Shown here one piece after another: positions 35,583-45,028 of a DNA stretch of 64,000 nt. How positions within the stretch are numbered: the first letter of the stretch is position 1; each line of letters begins with the position of its first letter. The notes under the pieces were generated by a model, which did not search any database, was not told the DNA's origin, and saw nothing but the letters and a program-made list of their open reading frames with translations. The stretch covers positions 1 through 64,000 of the forward strand of contig NZ_BCQW01000002.1 in the NCBI RefSeq assembly GCF_001552275.1, written 5' to 3'. The stretch comes from Amphibacillus sediminis NBRC 103570. GTDB lineage: Bacteria; Bacillota; Bacilli; Bacillales; Amphibacillaceae. The position numbers and the translations under genes were made by a program.

Positions 35583-37005
35583 ATTTGTCTCTCCTATTTA
35601 CAATGTAATTGAGATAAGTATAACGTAAAATAGCGAATATTATAATTGCAATGCTAATAATCGGAAATTTAATACTGTAAATAACACCAAAAAACATAAG
35701 TACAGCTAGCAAACTTGTCCAAATTGGCTGCGTTACTTTACTTTTTATTAAAACACGACAATGATGAGTAAGCTGCTCACTAATAAAGAAATAGCCAACA
35801 CATAAGTAGGCAACCATATGGATCACTAGCCAGAGACGTGATGTAATGATAAAGAAAGCTGGGATGCTAGTGATCAGTGTCCATATTAAAAGCCCCGACC
35901 ATAACCAGCGAAAAAAAGCAACACGCCAATCATTGATTCGCCACGGTAAAATATAAAGGAGTTTCTCTTTAAACAAAACATCAAAGAAGCTAGTCATTAT
36001 TTGACTATATAGCACCATAGTGATCGCTACTGCAAAGCCAAAAGATGCAGTAGATTGAATGAGTAAAATCACTAATATTGCGATCATCCCTAGCCACATT
36101 TTGAATAATGGTTCCTTCTGTTCTGAAAACATAAAATAAATTAAGCGATGATAGCTCTGATACTTTTTGTTATGATTAAACGGTTTACGAAGCCTTTTAT
36201 TTCTAACTAGATGATAATAAAAGCCTCGCCGCTTAATTGGCTCCATCGTTACTTTTGATGCAAATCCAACAATTGGGATATTCCATAATATCCGATCGTT
36301 AACTTGAGCAACCATTGACCAATTGGATTGATTTACAACTAACCGATAGCCCGATAGATTAATCAGTGCAACACCAAGGAAAATAACTAACCATAGTAGA
36401 TTTGGAAGCTGTAGTTTAATAAAGGTGATCTGAACAGCTACGACGATTAGCATGGTACCTTGTCCAATGATCCACTTTAAATACCAAGGAAGGTGGAAGA
36501 TTAACCATTGCGGGATAATCATTAGTGCATCAAGCAGAATAAAGCCAATAATTAAGCTAAGAATCAGAGGCATGGATAGTGGAGTAACCAAATAAATGAT
36601 TGCCCCAATAGCTAATAACGATCGTGTATATTTTTTGATTCTAACCAATGCATGAAAGCACCAGATCTGCTCCTTCCGATAAGGTAACAACGATAAAAGT
36701 AAATCAGAGCTGGTAAACATCACACCTGGTCTTGTTGAGCTATGGATAAATGGACGAATTAAGCCAAGGAACATGATGTTAAGGGGTGCTGTCCAAAAGA
36801 AAGCTTCAAAAGCAAGAAATAACTGTTGGTATTGCACGAGAAAATCCCTTACAAATAATAAAATGACAATGAAGAAAAAAGACAAATAAATCAGCATGGT
36901 TCGATCGACTAATGTACCGATCGCCATCTTAAGTAGAGATCGTCTTTTCTTCGTGCGATTCTTTTGAATTTCACGAATGACTTTAAAGGTAGAAGGTATG
37001 ATCAA
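35557..37005 (-). CDS. ABC transporter permease-like membrane protein (EcsB-like)
   Basis: This 482-residue hydrophobic protein has about ten TMs and a cytoplasmic loop near 250-300. Its organisation and its partnership with the ATPase just upstream resemble EcsAB-type transporters, but it is longer than typical EcsB and I do not recognise the family with certainty. The likely start is TTG 37005, overlapping the ATPase stop codon (TTGA). The substrate is unknown. Confidence 0.7.
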   Translation of the reverse strand: MIIPSTFKVIREIQKNRTKKRRSLLKMAIGTLVDRTMLIYLSFFFIVILLFVRDFLVQYQQLFLAFEAFFWTAPLNIMFLGLIRPFIHSSTRPGVMFTSSDLLLSLLPYRKEQIWCFHALVRIKKYTRSLLAIGAIIYLVTPLSMPLILSLIIGFILLDALMIIPQWLIFHLPWYLKWIIGQGTMLIVVAVQITFIKLQLPNLLWLVIFLGVALINLSGYRLVVNQSNWSMVAQVNDRILWNIPIVGFASKVTMEPIKRRGFYYHLVRNKRLRKPFNHNKKYQSYHRLIYFMFSEQKEPLFKMWLGMIAILVILLIQSTASFGFAVAITMVLYSQIMTSFFDVLFKEKLLYILPWRINDWRVAFFRWLWSGLLIWTLITSIPAFFIITSRLWLVIHMVAYLCVGYFFISEQLTHHCRVLIKSKVTQPIWTSLLAVLMFFGVIYSIKFPIISIAIIIFAILRYTYLNYIVNRRDKYGSRKETI

Positions 37006-37697
37006 GAGTCTTCAAACCTCCTCTTAAGCTCTGAAAAGGAAGCCATTTCACCTTGATCTATTATTCTGCCTTGCTGTAGCATAATATAATCATCTGCTAA
37101 CTCAGTTAAGCGATCTAATTGATGAGTGGTTAATAAGACCATCGTTCCTTGCTGAGCTTTCATGCGTAATTCATTTGCTAAAAAATCAGCAGCATGTACA
37201 TCTAAGCCCATAAATGGCTCATCGATCAATAATAAATCAACATCAGGTAATAAGGCACAAATAGCTTGAACTTTTTGGCGCATTCCTTTTGATAAAGATT
37301 CAGGATATTCATTCAGTTTATCTTTAATTTCTAAGCTATCAATGTAGTTGTGAACTTTATCCTCTGTTTCAGCTTCATTCAGATTATAGCTATTCATATA
37401 GAGTTGGAAATGCTGTTGTACCGTTAATTCTGACAATAACAAGGGTTCTTCCGGGATATAGGCCAGTTTTGATTTAAATGTGATAAAATCATCCAGCTGT
37501 TGCACGTCATTTAAAGTTACTGCACCTTCTTTAATGTCCACCAAGCCCAAAATCGATTTCATAATCGTGGACTTACCTGCCCCATTATGACCAATAAGAG
37601 CAGTAATCGAATTGGGCTTTAAGGTAAAGTTCACTTGATCCAATATCTTTTTTTGTTGAATTGCCACCGTTACATCATGATAATTAAATCCATTCAT
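37002..37697 (-). CDS. ABC transporter ATP-binding protein (EcsA/CcmA type)
   Basis: The protein has 231 residues with Walker A GHNGAGKST (about 36-44), the signature read as LSKGMRQKVQ, Walker B LLLIDEPFMGLD and switch LLTTHQ. Single-domain ATPases of this type pair with ABC-2 or EcsB-like permeases; the partner overlaps its 3' end by 4 bp. Its start overlaps the GNAT gene by 14 bp. Confidence 0.9.
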   Translation of the reverse strand: MNGFNYHDVTVAIQQKKILDQVNFTLKPNSITALIGHNGAGKSTIMKSILGLVDIKEGAVTLNDVQQLDDFITFKSKLAYIPEEPLLLSELTVQQHFQLYMNSYNLNEAETEDKVHNYIDSLEIKDKLNEYPESLSKGMRQKVQAICALLPDVDLLLIDEPFMGLDVHAADFLANELRMKAQQGTMVLLTTHQLDRLTELADDYIMLQQGRIIDQGEMASFSELKRRFEDS

Positions 37698-38202
37698 TAG
37701 CTAACTCCGATCTGGTTAATTTCTTTTCAAAATAAACCAATTGTTCATTCTCATACTCTCTAACTTCGACAAACTGAAACCCATGTCGCTTAAACAAACG
37801 TTGGGCATATTCATTTTCACTGTAAGTGTCGGTTGTTAAATAATTAACTCCTGAATCTACAGCTAGTTGCTCTGCAAAAGCAAGAAATTGATCAGCTGCT
37901 CCTTGTCCACGATAGTCAGGATCAATAGCGATCCGTTTAATCGTCCATGCCGGTTCATCATGTGACCAATTAATTAGGTGGTACTCTTGATGTCCACGTT
38001 TGCTAATCGTACATACTCCACGAATTATGTCCTGATTTTCGAGTACATAGAGCTCTCCCCGCTTTAAATCTTTTTGATAGTCTGCTTGGGACGGGTAGCT
38101 TTCATCCCATTGTTGACTGCCTTGTGCATTCATGACTTCAACTACACGTTTAATCATGACCATAATGGCATTCATATCTATTTGAGCTGCTTTTCTTATC
38201 AT
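37684..38202 (-). CDS. GNAT-family N-acetyltransferase
   Basis: This 172-residue GNAT protein has WTIKRIAIDPDYRGQGAADQFLAFAE (about 86-111), including the acetyl-CoA loop RGQGAA, and YAQRLFKRHGFQFVEVREYE (about 132-151). It is the first gene of the tight GNAT-ABC-permease-marR operon. The substrate is unknown. Confidence 0.87.
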   Translation of the reverse strand: MIRKAAQIDMNAIMVMIKRVVEVMNAQGSQQWDESYPSQADYQKDLKRGELYVLENQDIIRGVCTISKRGHQEYHLINWSHDEPAWTIKRIAIDPDYRGQGAADQFLAFAEQLAVDSGVNYLTTDTYSENEYAQRLFKRHGFQFVEVREYENEQLVYFEKKLTRSELANEWI

Positions 38203-38272
38203 TTTGTTTCATCCCCTTTGGTTAGAAAAGAGACATAATCTCAGATCATGTCTCCCTAACTATTCATTCTAT

Positions 38273-39079
38273 CTATTGTCTTAAGGCTAGTAAGTAAGCG
38301 ACGGCCAAGCCAGTGAAAAAGGCAACTGCACTGGTAATAAGCTCGAATGTGGTTTGTGGCCAGCCAGGAAAAATCACAAAAATCGAACCAATGACTAACC
38401 CTATTACTACCGCGTATGTCGCATATGCATAATGAGTCAGAAAATATTTAATAATTTTGCTCATAACAATGATCCCAACACCAATACCGGCTGCTACAAC
38501 GATTAAAATATCAAACTTAAGTTGCGAAACGGCATTGATCACGGTACCGTATGCTCCAATAATAAGTAACACTAAAGAACCACTTATTCCCGGTAGAATC
38601 ATAGCTGTACTACCTAAAAAGCCAGCAAAAAATAAAAAGACATATTCACGTAAATGAATGTCAACTATAACAAATGCTTCATTGCCATGTAAGAAAGCTA
38701 GCGATCCAGCAATAACGACACCGATAAGGAGCATTAAATAATGGGTTACTCTAAAATTCTCACTTGCTCCCGATCTTTTTAATAGATAAGGTAGTACACC
38801 CAAAATAAGACCTAAAAAAGCAAATTGTGTTGGTTTAGGATGGTGCTCAAAAAGCCATTCTAATAAACCAGATAGTAACCAAACTGCACTCACGATGCCA
38901 ATCCCAAGCGGGATAAGAAAGCTCAGATGTTTTCGCCAATCCTTGCTAAACAACCCATTAATCGATAGAATTAATTGATCATATATTCCTAGCACAAGTG
39001 CGATCGTCCCACCACTCACACCTGGTACCACATCAATTGCTCCCATCATAAAGCCACGATAAATATTTTTCCAGTGCAT
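38273..39079 (-). CDS. popT: DUF368 undecaprenyl-phosphate translocase (PopT family)
   Basis: This 268-residue polytopic protein begins GFMMGAIDVVPGVSGGTIALVLGIYD, and its second half has AGFLGSTAMILPGISGSLVLLIIGAYG: the duplicated P-G-x-S-G repeats of DUF368. PopT proteins recycle undecaprenyl phosphate across the membrane for wall synthesis and are linked with alkaline growth, which fits the suggested lifestyle. AAAGGAGAAC precedes the ATG. Assignment is by family. Confidence 0.88.
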   Translation of the reverse strand: MHWKNIYRGFMMGAIDVVPGVSGGTIALVLGIYDQLILSINGLFSKDWRKHLSFLIPLGIGIVSAVWLLSGLLEWLFEHHPKPTQFAFLGLILGVLPYLLKRSGASENFRVTHYLMLLIGVVIAGSLAFLHGNEAFVIVDIHLREYVFLFFAGFLGSTAMILPGISGSLVLLIIGAYGTVINAVSQLKFDILIVVAAGIGVGIIVMSKIIKYFLTHYAYATYAVVIGLVIGSIFVIFPGWPQTTFELITSAVAFFTGLAVAYLLALRQ

Positions 39080-39157
39080 GATGTTCTCCTTTTATAAAAT
39101 CTCGTATTTTTACATTATAGCAAAATGACATTTTACTGCCTAGCTTCGGGCCATATT

Positions 39158-40306
39158 TTAGTTAATAAAATCTAATTCTGGTAACCATTGCGACATATGC
39201 TCTTTAATCTCCTCATAATGATAGCGAGCGGCTTCGAGCTGCTGATCAGTTAATTCATGCATCGGTATCATTCTAAACTGATGCGGGGGATTTTCTGCAA
39301 AGGTTACATATGTCGGCAGAAAACGTGGTGATGTGATTTCAGTAGTAGAACCTTCTTGATCCACTTCTTTTTTAATGGTTAACTCTAATATACCACCTAT
39401 TTGACGGTAGAGCTGATCTTGACCGGATAAGAAATTGCCAAGTGAATAGATGACCAGTGTTTCTTGACCATCTTCTCTTTCTAGCCATTCAATCGGCTGT
39501 AAAACATGGGGGTGATGACCTAAAATGACATCAACACCTAAGTCGGCGACAAACTGAGCCAGCTCCTTTTGTTGTTCATTCGGCATTCTGACATATTCAT
39601 CACCAAAATGCAAATGCATCACAACAACATCTGCATGCTGTTTCGCTAACTGAACATCATGGGAAATTTGTTCCCGATCAATTAAATTGATTAAGTATTC
39701 TTTCCCATCTGGAATCGGAATGCCATTCGTACCATAACTATAGCCCAAAAATGCTAGCCCAATATTATTTTTTTCTACGGTTCTAATTCGATCTCGATCA
39801 GAGAAACTACGATATGAACCAACATATTCAACACCTAATTCATCCCAATAATCAAGAGCTGAGTAAACCACCTCTTCACCTCGATCTAAAGTGTGGTTAT
39901 TAGCTAGGTTAACTAAATCAACTCCCACCTCTTTTAACATATCACCGACTTCTTTTGGACTGTTAAAGGATGGATAGCCTGATAAGCCATATTCCTCTCC
40001 ACCAATCATTGTCTCTTGATTAGCGGTAACCACATCTGCCGCAGTTAAATAAGGGGCTACTCTTTCAATCATAGGCATAAAATCAAAACCTTGATCTGTA
40101 CGTGCATCATCATAAACCCGATCGTGGATCAGAATATCACCAATAGCCGCTAAGGTTATTTCGTATAGCTCAGGTCCGGATTCCACCTGCTTATCTTCTA
40201 GCTCTAGTTGACTATCCTCAGCAAACTGGGCTTGATCCTGTTTCTGATTATTACAGGCTACAAGGGATAGTACAGTAATGATTATCATTAATTTTATCCA
40301 TCTCAA
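39158..40306 (-). CDS. CapA/PgsA-like metallophosphatase-fold lipoprotein
   Basis: This 382-residue lipoprotein has a signal peptide ending LSLVAC (lipobox). The PGA_cap domain (about 50-330) shows AAIGDILIHDRVYDD, NLANNHTLDRG and LGHHPHVLQPIEW, the metal ligands of the calcineurin-like fold. Such proteins take part in poly-gamma-glutamate capsule synthesis, but no pgsB or pgsC lies nearby, so the role is open. The start is TTG 40306 after GGAGGGG. Confidence 0.88.
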   Translation of the reverse strand: MRWIKLMIIITVLSLVACNNQKQDQAQFAEDSQLELEDKQVESGPELYEITLAAIGDILIHDRVYDDARTDQGFDFMPMIERVAPYLTAADVVTANQETMIGGEEYGLSGYPSFNSPKEVGDMLKEVGVDLVNLANNHTLDRGEEVVYSALDYWDELGVEYVGSYRSFSDRDRIRTVEKNNIGLAFLGYSYGTNGIPIPDGKEYLINLIDREQISHDVQLAKQHADVVVMHLHFGDEYVRMPNEQQKELAQFVADLGVDVILGHHPHVLQPIEWLEREDGQETLVIYSLGNFLSGQDQLYRQIGGILELTIKKEVDQEGSTTEITSPRFLPTYVTFAENPPHQFRMIPMHELTDQQLEAARYHYEEIKEHMSQWLPELDFIN

Positions 40307-40419
40307 TTTTTACCCCTCCACTAAATATAAGAGATTATTATTCTATCTGATCATTAGTATAACAGATAGTCAGCTTTATTATCAGAATAAAAATCGGTAT
40401 AATGGGATTACTTTACAAT

Positions 40420-40667
40420 AAAGTGAAAGTTCGTTCAGTGGGGTTTCGACACATAGGATGCTAGTGTAGACGTTGCGACACGACGTCGCGAAATTAGTCA
40501 GCTTCCTCTCTCTCACACTGAACGTTAGTTGAACCAATCGGGCTGTTACTGGCTGTTGGATCTCCCATTTATACATGACGTGTTCACTTATTTCTTGAAG
40601 GGGGGTCTTACAAAAGCCCTTCGATGGGGCGAGTAATCGCAGCCCCAGACCGTTACACTGCGATAAA
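40420..40667 (+). repeat. Family A interspersed repeat, copy 5
   Basis: This full-length copy (248 bp) runs from AAAGTGAAAGTTCGTTCAGTGGGG to GTTACACTGCGATAAA. It ends only 34 bp before the start codon of the HD hydrolase gene, so it must supply or lie in that gene's promoter or leader. Confidence 0.93.
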
Positions 40668-40701
40668 CTAAGGTCAGATTTAAAAAAAGGGGGATACCCG
40701 T

Positions 40702-41259
40702 ATGTTTAATCAATCATTAATGGATGCAATCACATATGCCACACAAAAACACGAGGGACAGCGACGCAAAGTAGATGAAACACCGTATATTGCGCATCCT
40801 TACCGTGTAGCGATGTTGCTCAAGTCCTATCATTGTGCCGATCATGTTGTCATTGCAGGCCTCTTACATGATATCGTTGAAGATACTGATGGAACATTCG
40901 CAGAACTTGACCATTTGTTTGGAAAAAACGTGACCCAATTAGTCAAATATCTTACAGAAGAGAACAAAACAGTCGATTGGGAGCAAAGAAAACAACATAG
41001 CATTGCCAAAATTAAGCATGCGCCACTAGAAGCTAAATTGATTATTTGTGCTGATAAAATTGATAACCTTCAGTCGATGCTTGATAGTGAAGCTAGGTTG
41101 GGTGAATCGATTTGGCAAGCCTTTGACCGAGGAAGAGAGCATCAACAATGGTACTATCAAAGCATGTATCAAAGTGTTATTTATCAACAAAACTCAGCCC
41201 AGCTCCACCCTTTAATCCAAAGCTATAAAACATTATTAGATCAGTTTTTGACAAAGTAA
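40702..41259 (+). CDS. MESH1-like HD-domain small alarmone hydrolase (predicted)
   Basis: This 185-residue HD hydrolase resembles the hydrolase half of Rel/SpoT and metazoan MESH1. It has HEGQRRKVDETPYIAHPYRVA (about 16-36), LLHDIVEDTDGTF (about 55-67, with the HD pair and the ED hydrolase motif) and CADKIDNLQSM (about 113-123). It contains no synthetase, TGS or ACT domain. It would degrade (p)ppGpp or related alarmones. AAAAGGGGGATA lies 6-10 nt before the ATG. Its upstream region is occupied by family A copy 5. Confidence 0.87.
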   Translation: MFNQSLMDAITYATQKHEGQRRKVDETPYIAHPYRVAMLLKSYHCADHVVIAGLLHDIVEDTDGTFAELDHLFGKNVTQLVKYLTEENKTVDWEQRKQHSIAKIKHAPLEAKLIICADKIDNLQSMLDSEARLGESIWQAFDRGREHQQWYYQSMYQSVIYQQNSAQLHPLIQSYKTLLDQFLTK

Positions 41260-41458
41260 TGTGGCTTTCAAGAAAACTTAACCAAATCGTAACCTTCAAA
41301 AGAGCCGAAATTAGAAGTAAGCAGATCGAGTCGTGATCGGAAGAGAACAAATCTTACTCCTTTAGTAAGGTAAACACCAACCAACACTGTGACGCAATGC
41401 TTATTATTGGTCATTTTGAACAACCGCTTTTATAAACCAAAAAGACAGCCCAAGCTAA

Positions 41459-41510
41459 AGCTGCCCTAAAGATTACCACGTGTAATTTTCTAGGGCAGCT
41501 CTTTTTTTCC
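41459..41510 (+). terminator. Strong terminator upstream of ehuB
   Basis: AGCTGCCCTAAAGATTAC pairs with GTGTAATTTTCTAGGGCAGCT and is followed by TTTTTTT. An overlapping ACAGCCC...CTGCCC segment lies just upstream. It most likely ends the alarmone-hydrolase transcript, 200 bp after its stop codon. A leader attenuator for ehuB is less likely, since 250 bp still separate it from that gene. Confidence 0.8.
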
Positions 41511-41699
41511 AAAAGTATGGTAAAGAAAATAAAAAGATACCAGACTATTTATGGGGATCTGAAAGCTGTTTAAATCAAACGGCTAAATTTGCTCTTATAA
41601 CGCTAAGAATGAGCCTATAGCTTATTTGAAGTGACACATTATCCTCGTTATCATTATTACATGCATGGCAAAAGATTTTGCTCCAGAAATTTTGTAAAA

Positions 41700-41729
41700 T
41701 GTGACATTACAAAAGAAACCCATGTCACA
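41700..41729. promoter_or_regulatory. Inverted repeat, candidate operator of ehuBCDA
   Basis: TGTGACAT-N14-ATGTCACA is a perfect 8-bp inverted repeat located 53 bp upstream of the chosen ehuB start. Its spacing does not fit Crp. A similar TGACACAT lies near 41632. It may bind the regulator of ectoine uptake. Confidence 0.5.
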
Positions 41730-41782
41730 GAAGAGGAAACAGTCCGGATTGTATTCCTAATTAAATGAGGAGGTTTTTCAAC

Positions 41783-42661
41783 TTGAAACATTTAGTGAAG
41801 GGTTTATTCCTAGCTATCAGCCTTATCATTGTAGCAGGATGTAGCAATGGAAATAATGATGATGATCAAAGTAGTTTAGAGCAATTACAAGATGCAAGAA
41901 GGGTAACCATTGGATTTTCGAATGAAGCGCCTTACGCCTATGAAGAAAATGGCGAGCTTAAAGGTGCTGCAGTCGAAATTGCTACCGCTGTCTTTGCTGA
42001 ACTTGGAATCGATCATGTAGAAGGGCAACTAGCCGAATGGGGACAACTTATCCCAGGTGTCCAAGCTGGACAGTTCGATGTTATTACAGCAGGTATGGCG
42101 ATTACACCAGATCGAGCAGAGAATGCCCTATTTGGAGAACCAGAGATGATGTATGGTGAAGGTTTAGTCGTCGCTGCCGGAAATCCACATCAACTTTATA
42201 GCTACGAAGATATCGCTAATAATCCTGATATTACGGTTGTAGTCATGGAAGGTGCTACCGAATATGAATTTTTACTTGAGTCAGGTGTTAGCGAAGATCA
42301 AATTACCACAGCGTCTGATATCCCTTCAACCTTCTCCGCTGTTCAGGCAGGTCGTGCTGACGCAACTACGGGAACTGAAATGACAGTCCGCATGGCATTT
42401 GAATCAGCTAATAACACTGATCTTGAGCTCGTTGAAGACTTTCAACAGCCAGAGAATATTGAGGGCATCCCAAGTTACGGGGCGGCAGCATTTAGTTTAG
42501 AGAATGAACAACTACGTGACGCATACAATGAGGCCCTACAGGAACTGAAAGAAGATGGAACTGTACAAGAAATACTTGAGGCTAATGGCTTTCACCCAGA
42601 AAATAACTTTCCACCTGAGGATGTTACAACAGAGAGCATCATTAGTGGTGAAAATTATTAA
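41783..42661 (+). CDS. ehuB: Ectoine/hydroxyectoine ABC transporter, substrate-binding lipoprotein EhuB
   Basis: The protein is about 292 residues. The signal peptide ends IIVAGC. The family-3 solute-binding domain has VTIGFSNEAPYAYEENGELKGAAVEIA, AEWGQLIPGVQAGQFDVITAGMAITPDRA and LVVAAGNPHQLYSYEDIANN, all typical of EhuB. I prefer TTG 41783 (MKHLVKGLF) because GAGGAGG lies 9 nt upstream; ATG 41765 overlaps that site. It is first in ehuBCDA and a hairpin follows it. Imported ectoine serves as an osmoprotectant. Confidence 0.9.
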   Translation: MKHLVKGLFLAISLIIVAGCSNGNNDDDQSSLEQLQDARRVTIGFSNEAPYAYEENGELKGAAVEIATAVFAELGIDHVEGQLAEWGQLIPGVQAGQFDVITAGMAITPDRAENALFGEPEMMYGEGLVVAAGNPHQLYSYEDIANNPDITVVVMEGATEYEFLLESGVSEDQITTASDIPSTFSAVQAGRADATTGTEMTVRMAFESANNTDLELVEDFQQPENIEGIPSYGAAAFSLENEQLRDAYNEALQELKEDGTVQEILEANGFHPENNFPPEDVTTESIISGENY

Positions 42662-42703
42662 TCACTAACAACTAGATAAGCAGTCGATTAAGACTCCATC
42701 GGG

Positions 42704-42733
42704 TCCAGTTCCCCACTAGCCTTGGGGGCTGGA
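42704..42733 (+). terminator. Attenuator-type hairpin between ehuB and ehuC
   Basis: TCCAGTTCCCC pairs with GGGGGCTGGA around a 9-nt loop and is followed by a weak T-tract. Such hairpins often keep the binding-protein mRNA more abundant than the permease mRNA. Confidence 0.6.
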
Positions 42734-42785
42734 TTATTTCTTGCTTTGAAATTCCATTATTAATAAATTGCTAAGGAGTGATGAT

Positions 42786-43448
42786 ATGAATCCAATTATG
42801 GATATTGCACCACAGCTAGCACGGGGCTTAAGCATTACCCTTACTATTCTAGTCGCCTCAGCTTTATTTGCTTACCTGATGGCATTTATTGCAGGCCTTT
42901 GTAGCCTATCTAAAAATATCTTGATTAGAAAAATCACCGGCCTATATGTTGAAATTTTTCGTGGGACTTCATTAATTGTCCAGCTTTTTTGGCTTGTTTA
43001 TGCTATTCCAATTTTGTTTGGGCTATCGCTTGCCTCGAATTGGGTTATTGGAGTGATGGCAATTGGATTAAATTATGGTGCTTATCTCTCTGAAGTGGTT
43101 CGAAGTTCGATTTTGGCCGTAGCACCAGGGCAATTTGAGGCAGCAATCGCATTAAACATGTCAAGCTTTCAACGGATGCGTTTAGTCATCTTCCCTCAGG
43201 CAGTTCGGATGATGTTACCTGAATTCGGAAATTACACCATTCAAATGTTAAAAGGAACAGCATTAGTCTCATTAATTGGACTAAATGATGTCTTATATTT
43301 CGGCAATATTTTGAGGAGCTCAAATCTATCTTATGGACCACTTATTTATATCATGGTTTTGGTCTTTTACTTTATCCTCGCTTTGCCGTTAATCTTCTTA
43401 ACAAGAAAAGCCGAGAAAGTAGCTAAGAAAGGAGTGGCCAGCTCATGA
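42786..43448 (+). CDS. ehuC: Ectoine/hydroxyectoine ABC permease EhuC
   Basis: This 220-residue polar-amino-acid-type permease has about five TMs, with EIFRGTSLIVQLFWLVY (about 53-69) and the cytoplasmic EAA-like loop SILAVAPGQFEAAIALNMS (about 107-125). ATG 42786 follows AAGGAGTGAT; a TTG upstream overlaps that site. Its stop overlaps the ehuD start (ATGA). Confidence 0.91.
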   Translation: MNPIMDIAPQLARGLSITLTILVASALFAYLMAFIAGLCSLSKNILIRKITGLYVEIFRGTSLIVQLFWLVYAIPILFGLSLASNWVIGVMAIGLNYGAYLSEVVRSSILAVAPGQFEAAIALNMSSFQRMRLVIFPQAVRMMLPEFGNYTIQMLKGTALVSLIGLNDVLYFGNILRSSNLSYGPLIYIMVLVFYFILALPLIFLTRKAEKVAKKGVASS

Positions 43449-44164
43449 ACACGAATTATTGGAGTTGGGATCGCCTGACAGAAGCTTTCCCTTTCGTACT
43501 TGAAGGAATTGGAATGACCATTGCTGTAACATTCGCAACGTTTCTCTTTGCTCTAATCTTCGGTTTTGTATGGCTATTCTTACGTCGTATCCCTAATCGC
43601 AGCCTGAACTGGTTTGTTACATGGATAATGGAGTTCATTCGGTCAACTCCACCTTTAGTTCAGTTGTTTTTTCTTTATTTTGCTTGGCCAGTTATTCCCT
43701 ATGTTGGCGTGACATTAAGTGCATTTACATGTGCTGTTGTCGGTCTAGGTATCCACTTCAGTACTTATATTGGTGAAATTTACCGTTCAGGAATTGAAAG
43801 TGTTGAAAAAGGCCAATGGGAAGCAGCTACAGCTCTCAACTTTTCGATTCGAGATAAGTGGTTGAAAATTATCTTACCTCAGGCTATTCCACCAACCATC
43901 CCAATGCTTGGCAACTATTTTATTATTTTATTTAAAGAAGTACCTATTACTTCAACCATTGGTGTTCAAGGTATTTTATATATGGCCAATACTTTTGGCG
44001 CTCGAAATTGGGCCTATATTGAAGCTTTAACTATTGTTGGCTTAATCCTACTCGCCTTAAGTTATCCATCAGCCCTTTGCATTCGTAAACTTGAAGTGAA
44101 GATGAATACACGATTCAATAATAACGCAAATAAAAAAACAAATAAAGGAGTGACGTCGCAATGA
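43445..44164 (+). CDS. ehuD: Ectoine/hydroxyectoine ABC permease EhuD
   Basis: This 239-residue partner of EhuC has EFIRSTPPLVQLFFLYF (about 64-80) and SGIESVEKGQWEAATALNFS (about 114-133), the EAA-type loop that contacts the ATPase. It overlaps ehuC and ehuA by 4 bp each, indicating coupled translation. Confidence 0.91.
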   Translation: MNTNYWSWDRLTEAFPFVLEGIGMTIAVTFATFLFALIFGFVWLFLRRIPNRSLNWFVTWIMEFIRSTPPLVQLFFLYFAWPVIPYVGVTLSAFTCAVVGLGIHFSTYIGEIYRSGIESVEKGQWEAATALNFSIRDKWLKIILPQAIPPTIPMLGNYFIILFKEVPITSTIGVQGILYMANTFGARNWAYIEALTIVGLILLALSYPSALCIRKLEVKMNTRFNNNANKKTNKGVTSQ

Positions 44165-44931
44165 CTGAACCAATAGTTCGCTATCAGAATGTCCATAAAT
44201 CTTTTGGTGATGTAGAGGTATTAAAAGGGATTGATTTAGATATTTATCCAGCAGAAAAAATTGCCATAATTGGTCCAAGCGGTTCAGGTAAAACCACGAT
44301 TATTCGCATGTTGATGACGTTAGAAGAACCAACATCAGGGGATATCATTGTTGATGGAACAAACCTTTGGAAAATGGAAAAGGACGAAAAGATGGTAAAG
44401 GCAAACGAAAAACACTTACGTTCAGTCCGAGGCGATATTGGAATGGTCTTTCAGCATTTTAATCTATTTCCACATATGACCATATTAGAAAACTGCATGA
44501 CTGCACCCATTCATGTCAAAGGAGAAGACAAAAAGGAGGTTGAGCAACGGTCAATTGAAATGCTTGAAAGAGTGGGCTTAGGTGATAAAATTCATAATTA
44601 TCCGAGTCAATTATCTGGTGGGCAAAAGCAACGAGTAGCGATGGCGCGCGCGCTTGTTATGCGTCCAAAAATCATGCTTTTCGATGAAGTAACCTCCGCC
44701 CTAGATCCTGAACTAGTTGGAGAAGTGCTTGAAGTCATTCGTGACATTGCTAAAAATGACGATATGGCGATGGTGCTTGTTACTCATGAAATGGACTTTG
44801 CATTAGATATCGCAGATAAAGTGCTCTTTTTAGATGAAGGCGTTATTGCAGAACAAGGTACTGCTTCTGATATTATTGAACATTCTCAAAATGAACGTCT
44901 TCAAGAATTCCTTAGTCGCTTTAGAGCTTAA
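44161..44931 (+). CDS. ehuA: Ectoine/hydroxyectoine ABC ATPase EhuA
   Basis: This 256-residue ATPase has Walker A GPSGSGKTT, Q-loop VFQHFNLFPHMT, signature LSGGQKQRV, Walker B IMLFDEVTSALDPE and switch VLVTHE. The insertion LWKMEKDEKMVKANEKHLRSVRG is typical of EhuA and separates it from ordinary glutamine ATPases. It ends the operon, with a terminator at 44970. Confidence 0.92.
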   Translation: MTEPIVRYQNVHKSFGDVEVLKGIDLDIYPAEKIAIIGPSGSGKTTIIRMLMTLEEPTSGDIIVDGTNLWKMEKDEKMVKANEKHLRSVRGDIGMVFQHFNLFPHMTILENCMTAPIHVKGEDKKEVEQRSIEMLERVGLGDKIHNYPSQLSGGQKQRVAMARALVMRPKIMLFDEVTSALDPELVGEVLEVIRDIAKNDDMAMVLVTHEMDFALDIADKVLFLDEGVIAEQGTASDIIEHSQNERLQEFLSRFRA

Positions 44932-44969
44932 TTTCGATTTGAATGATAATGAATTAAAACGATTAACAA

Positions 44970-45006
44970 AACTCCGGTCATCATTGTTTGGTGATCGGAA
45001 TTTTTT
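44970..45006 (+). terminator. Terminator after ehuA
   Basis: ACTCCGGTCATC pairs with GTGATCGGAATT around a short loop and is followed by a T-run. Confidence 0.8.
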
Positions 45007-45028
45007 GTAGCTATGTACGCATTTGAAA

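Noticed and set aside
41700-41729. Crp/Fnr site
   Set aside because: TGTGA and TCACA are 20 bp apart, not 6, so it does not fit the Crp pattern.
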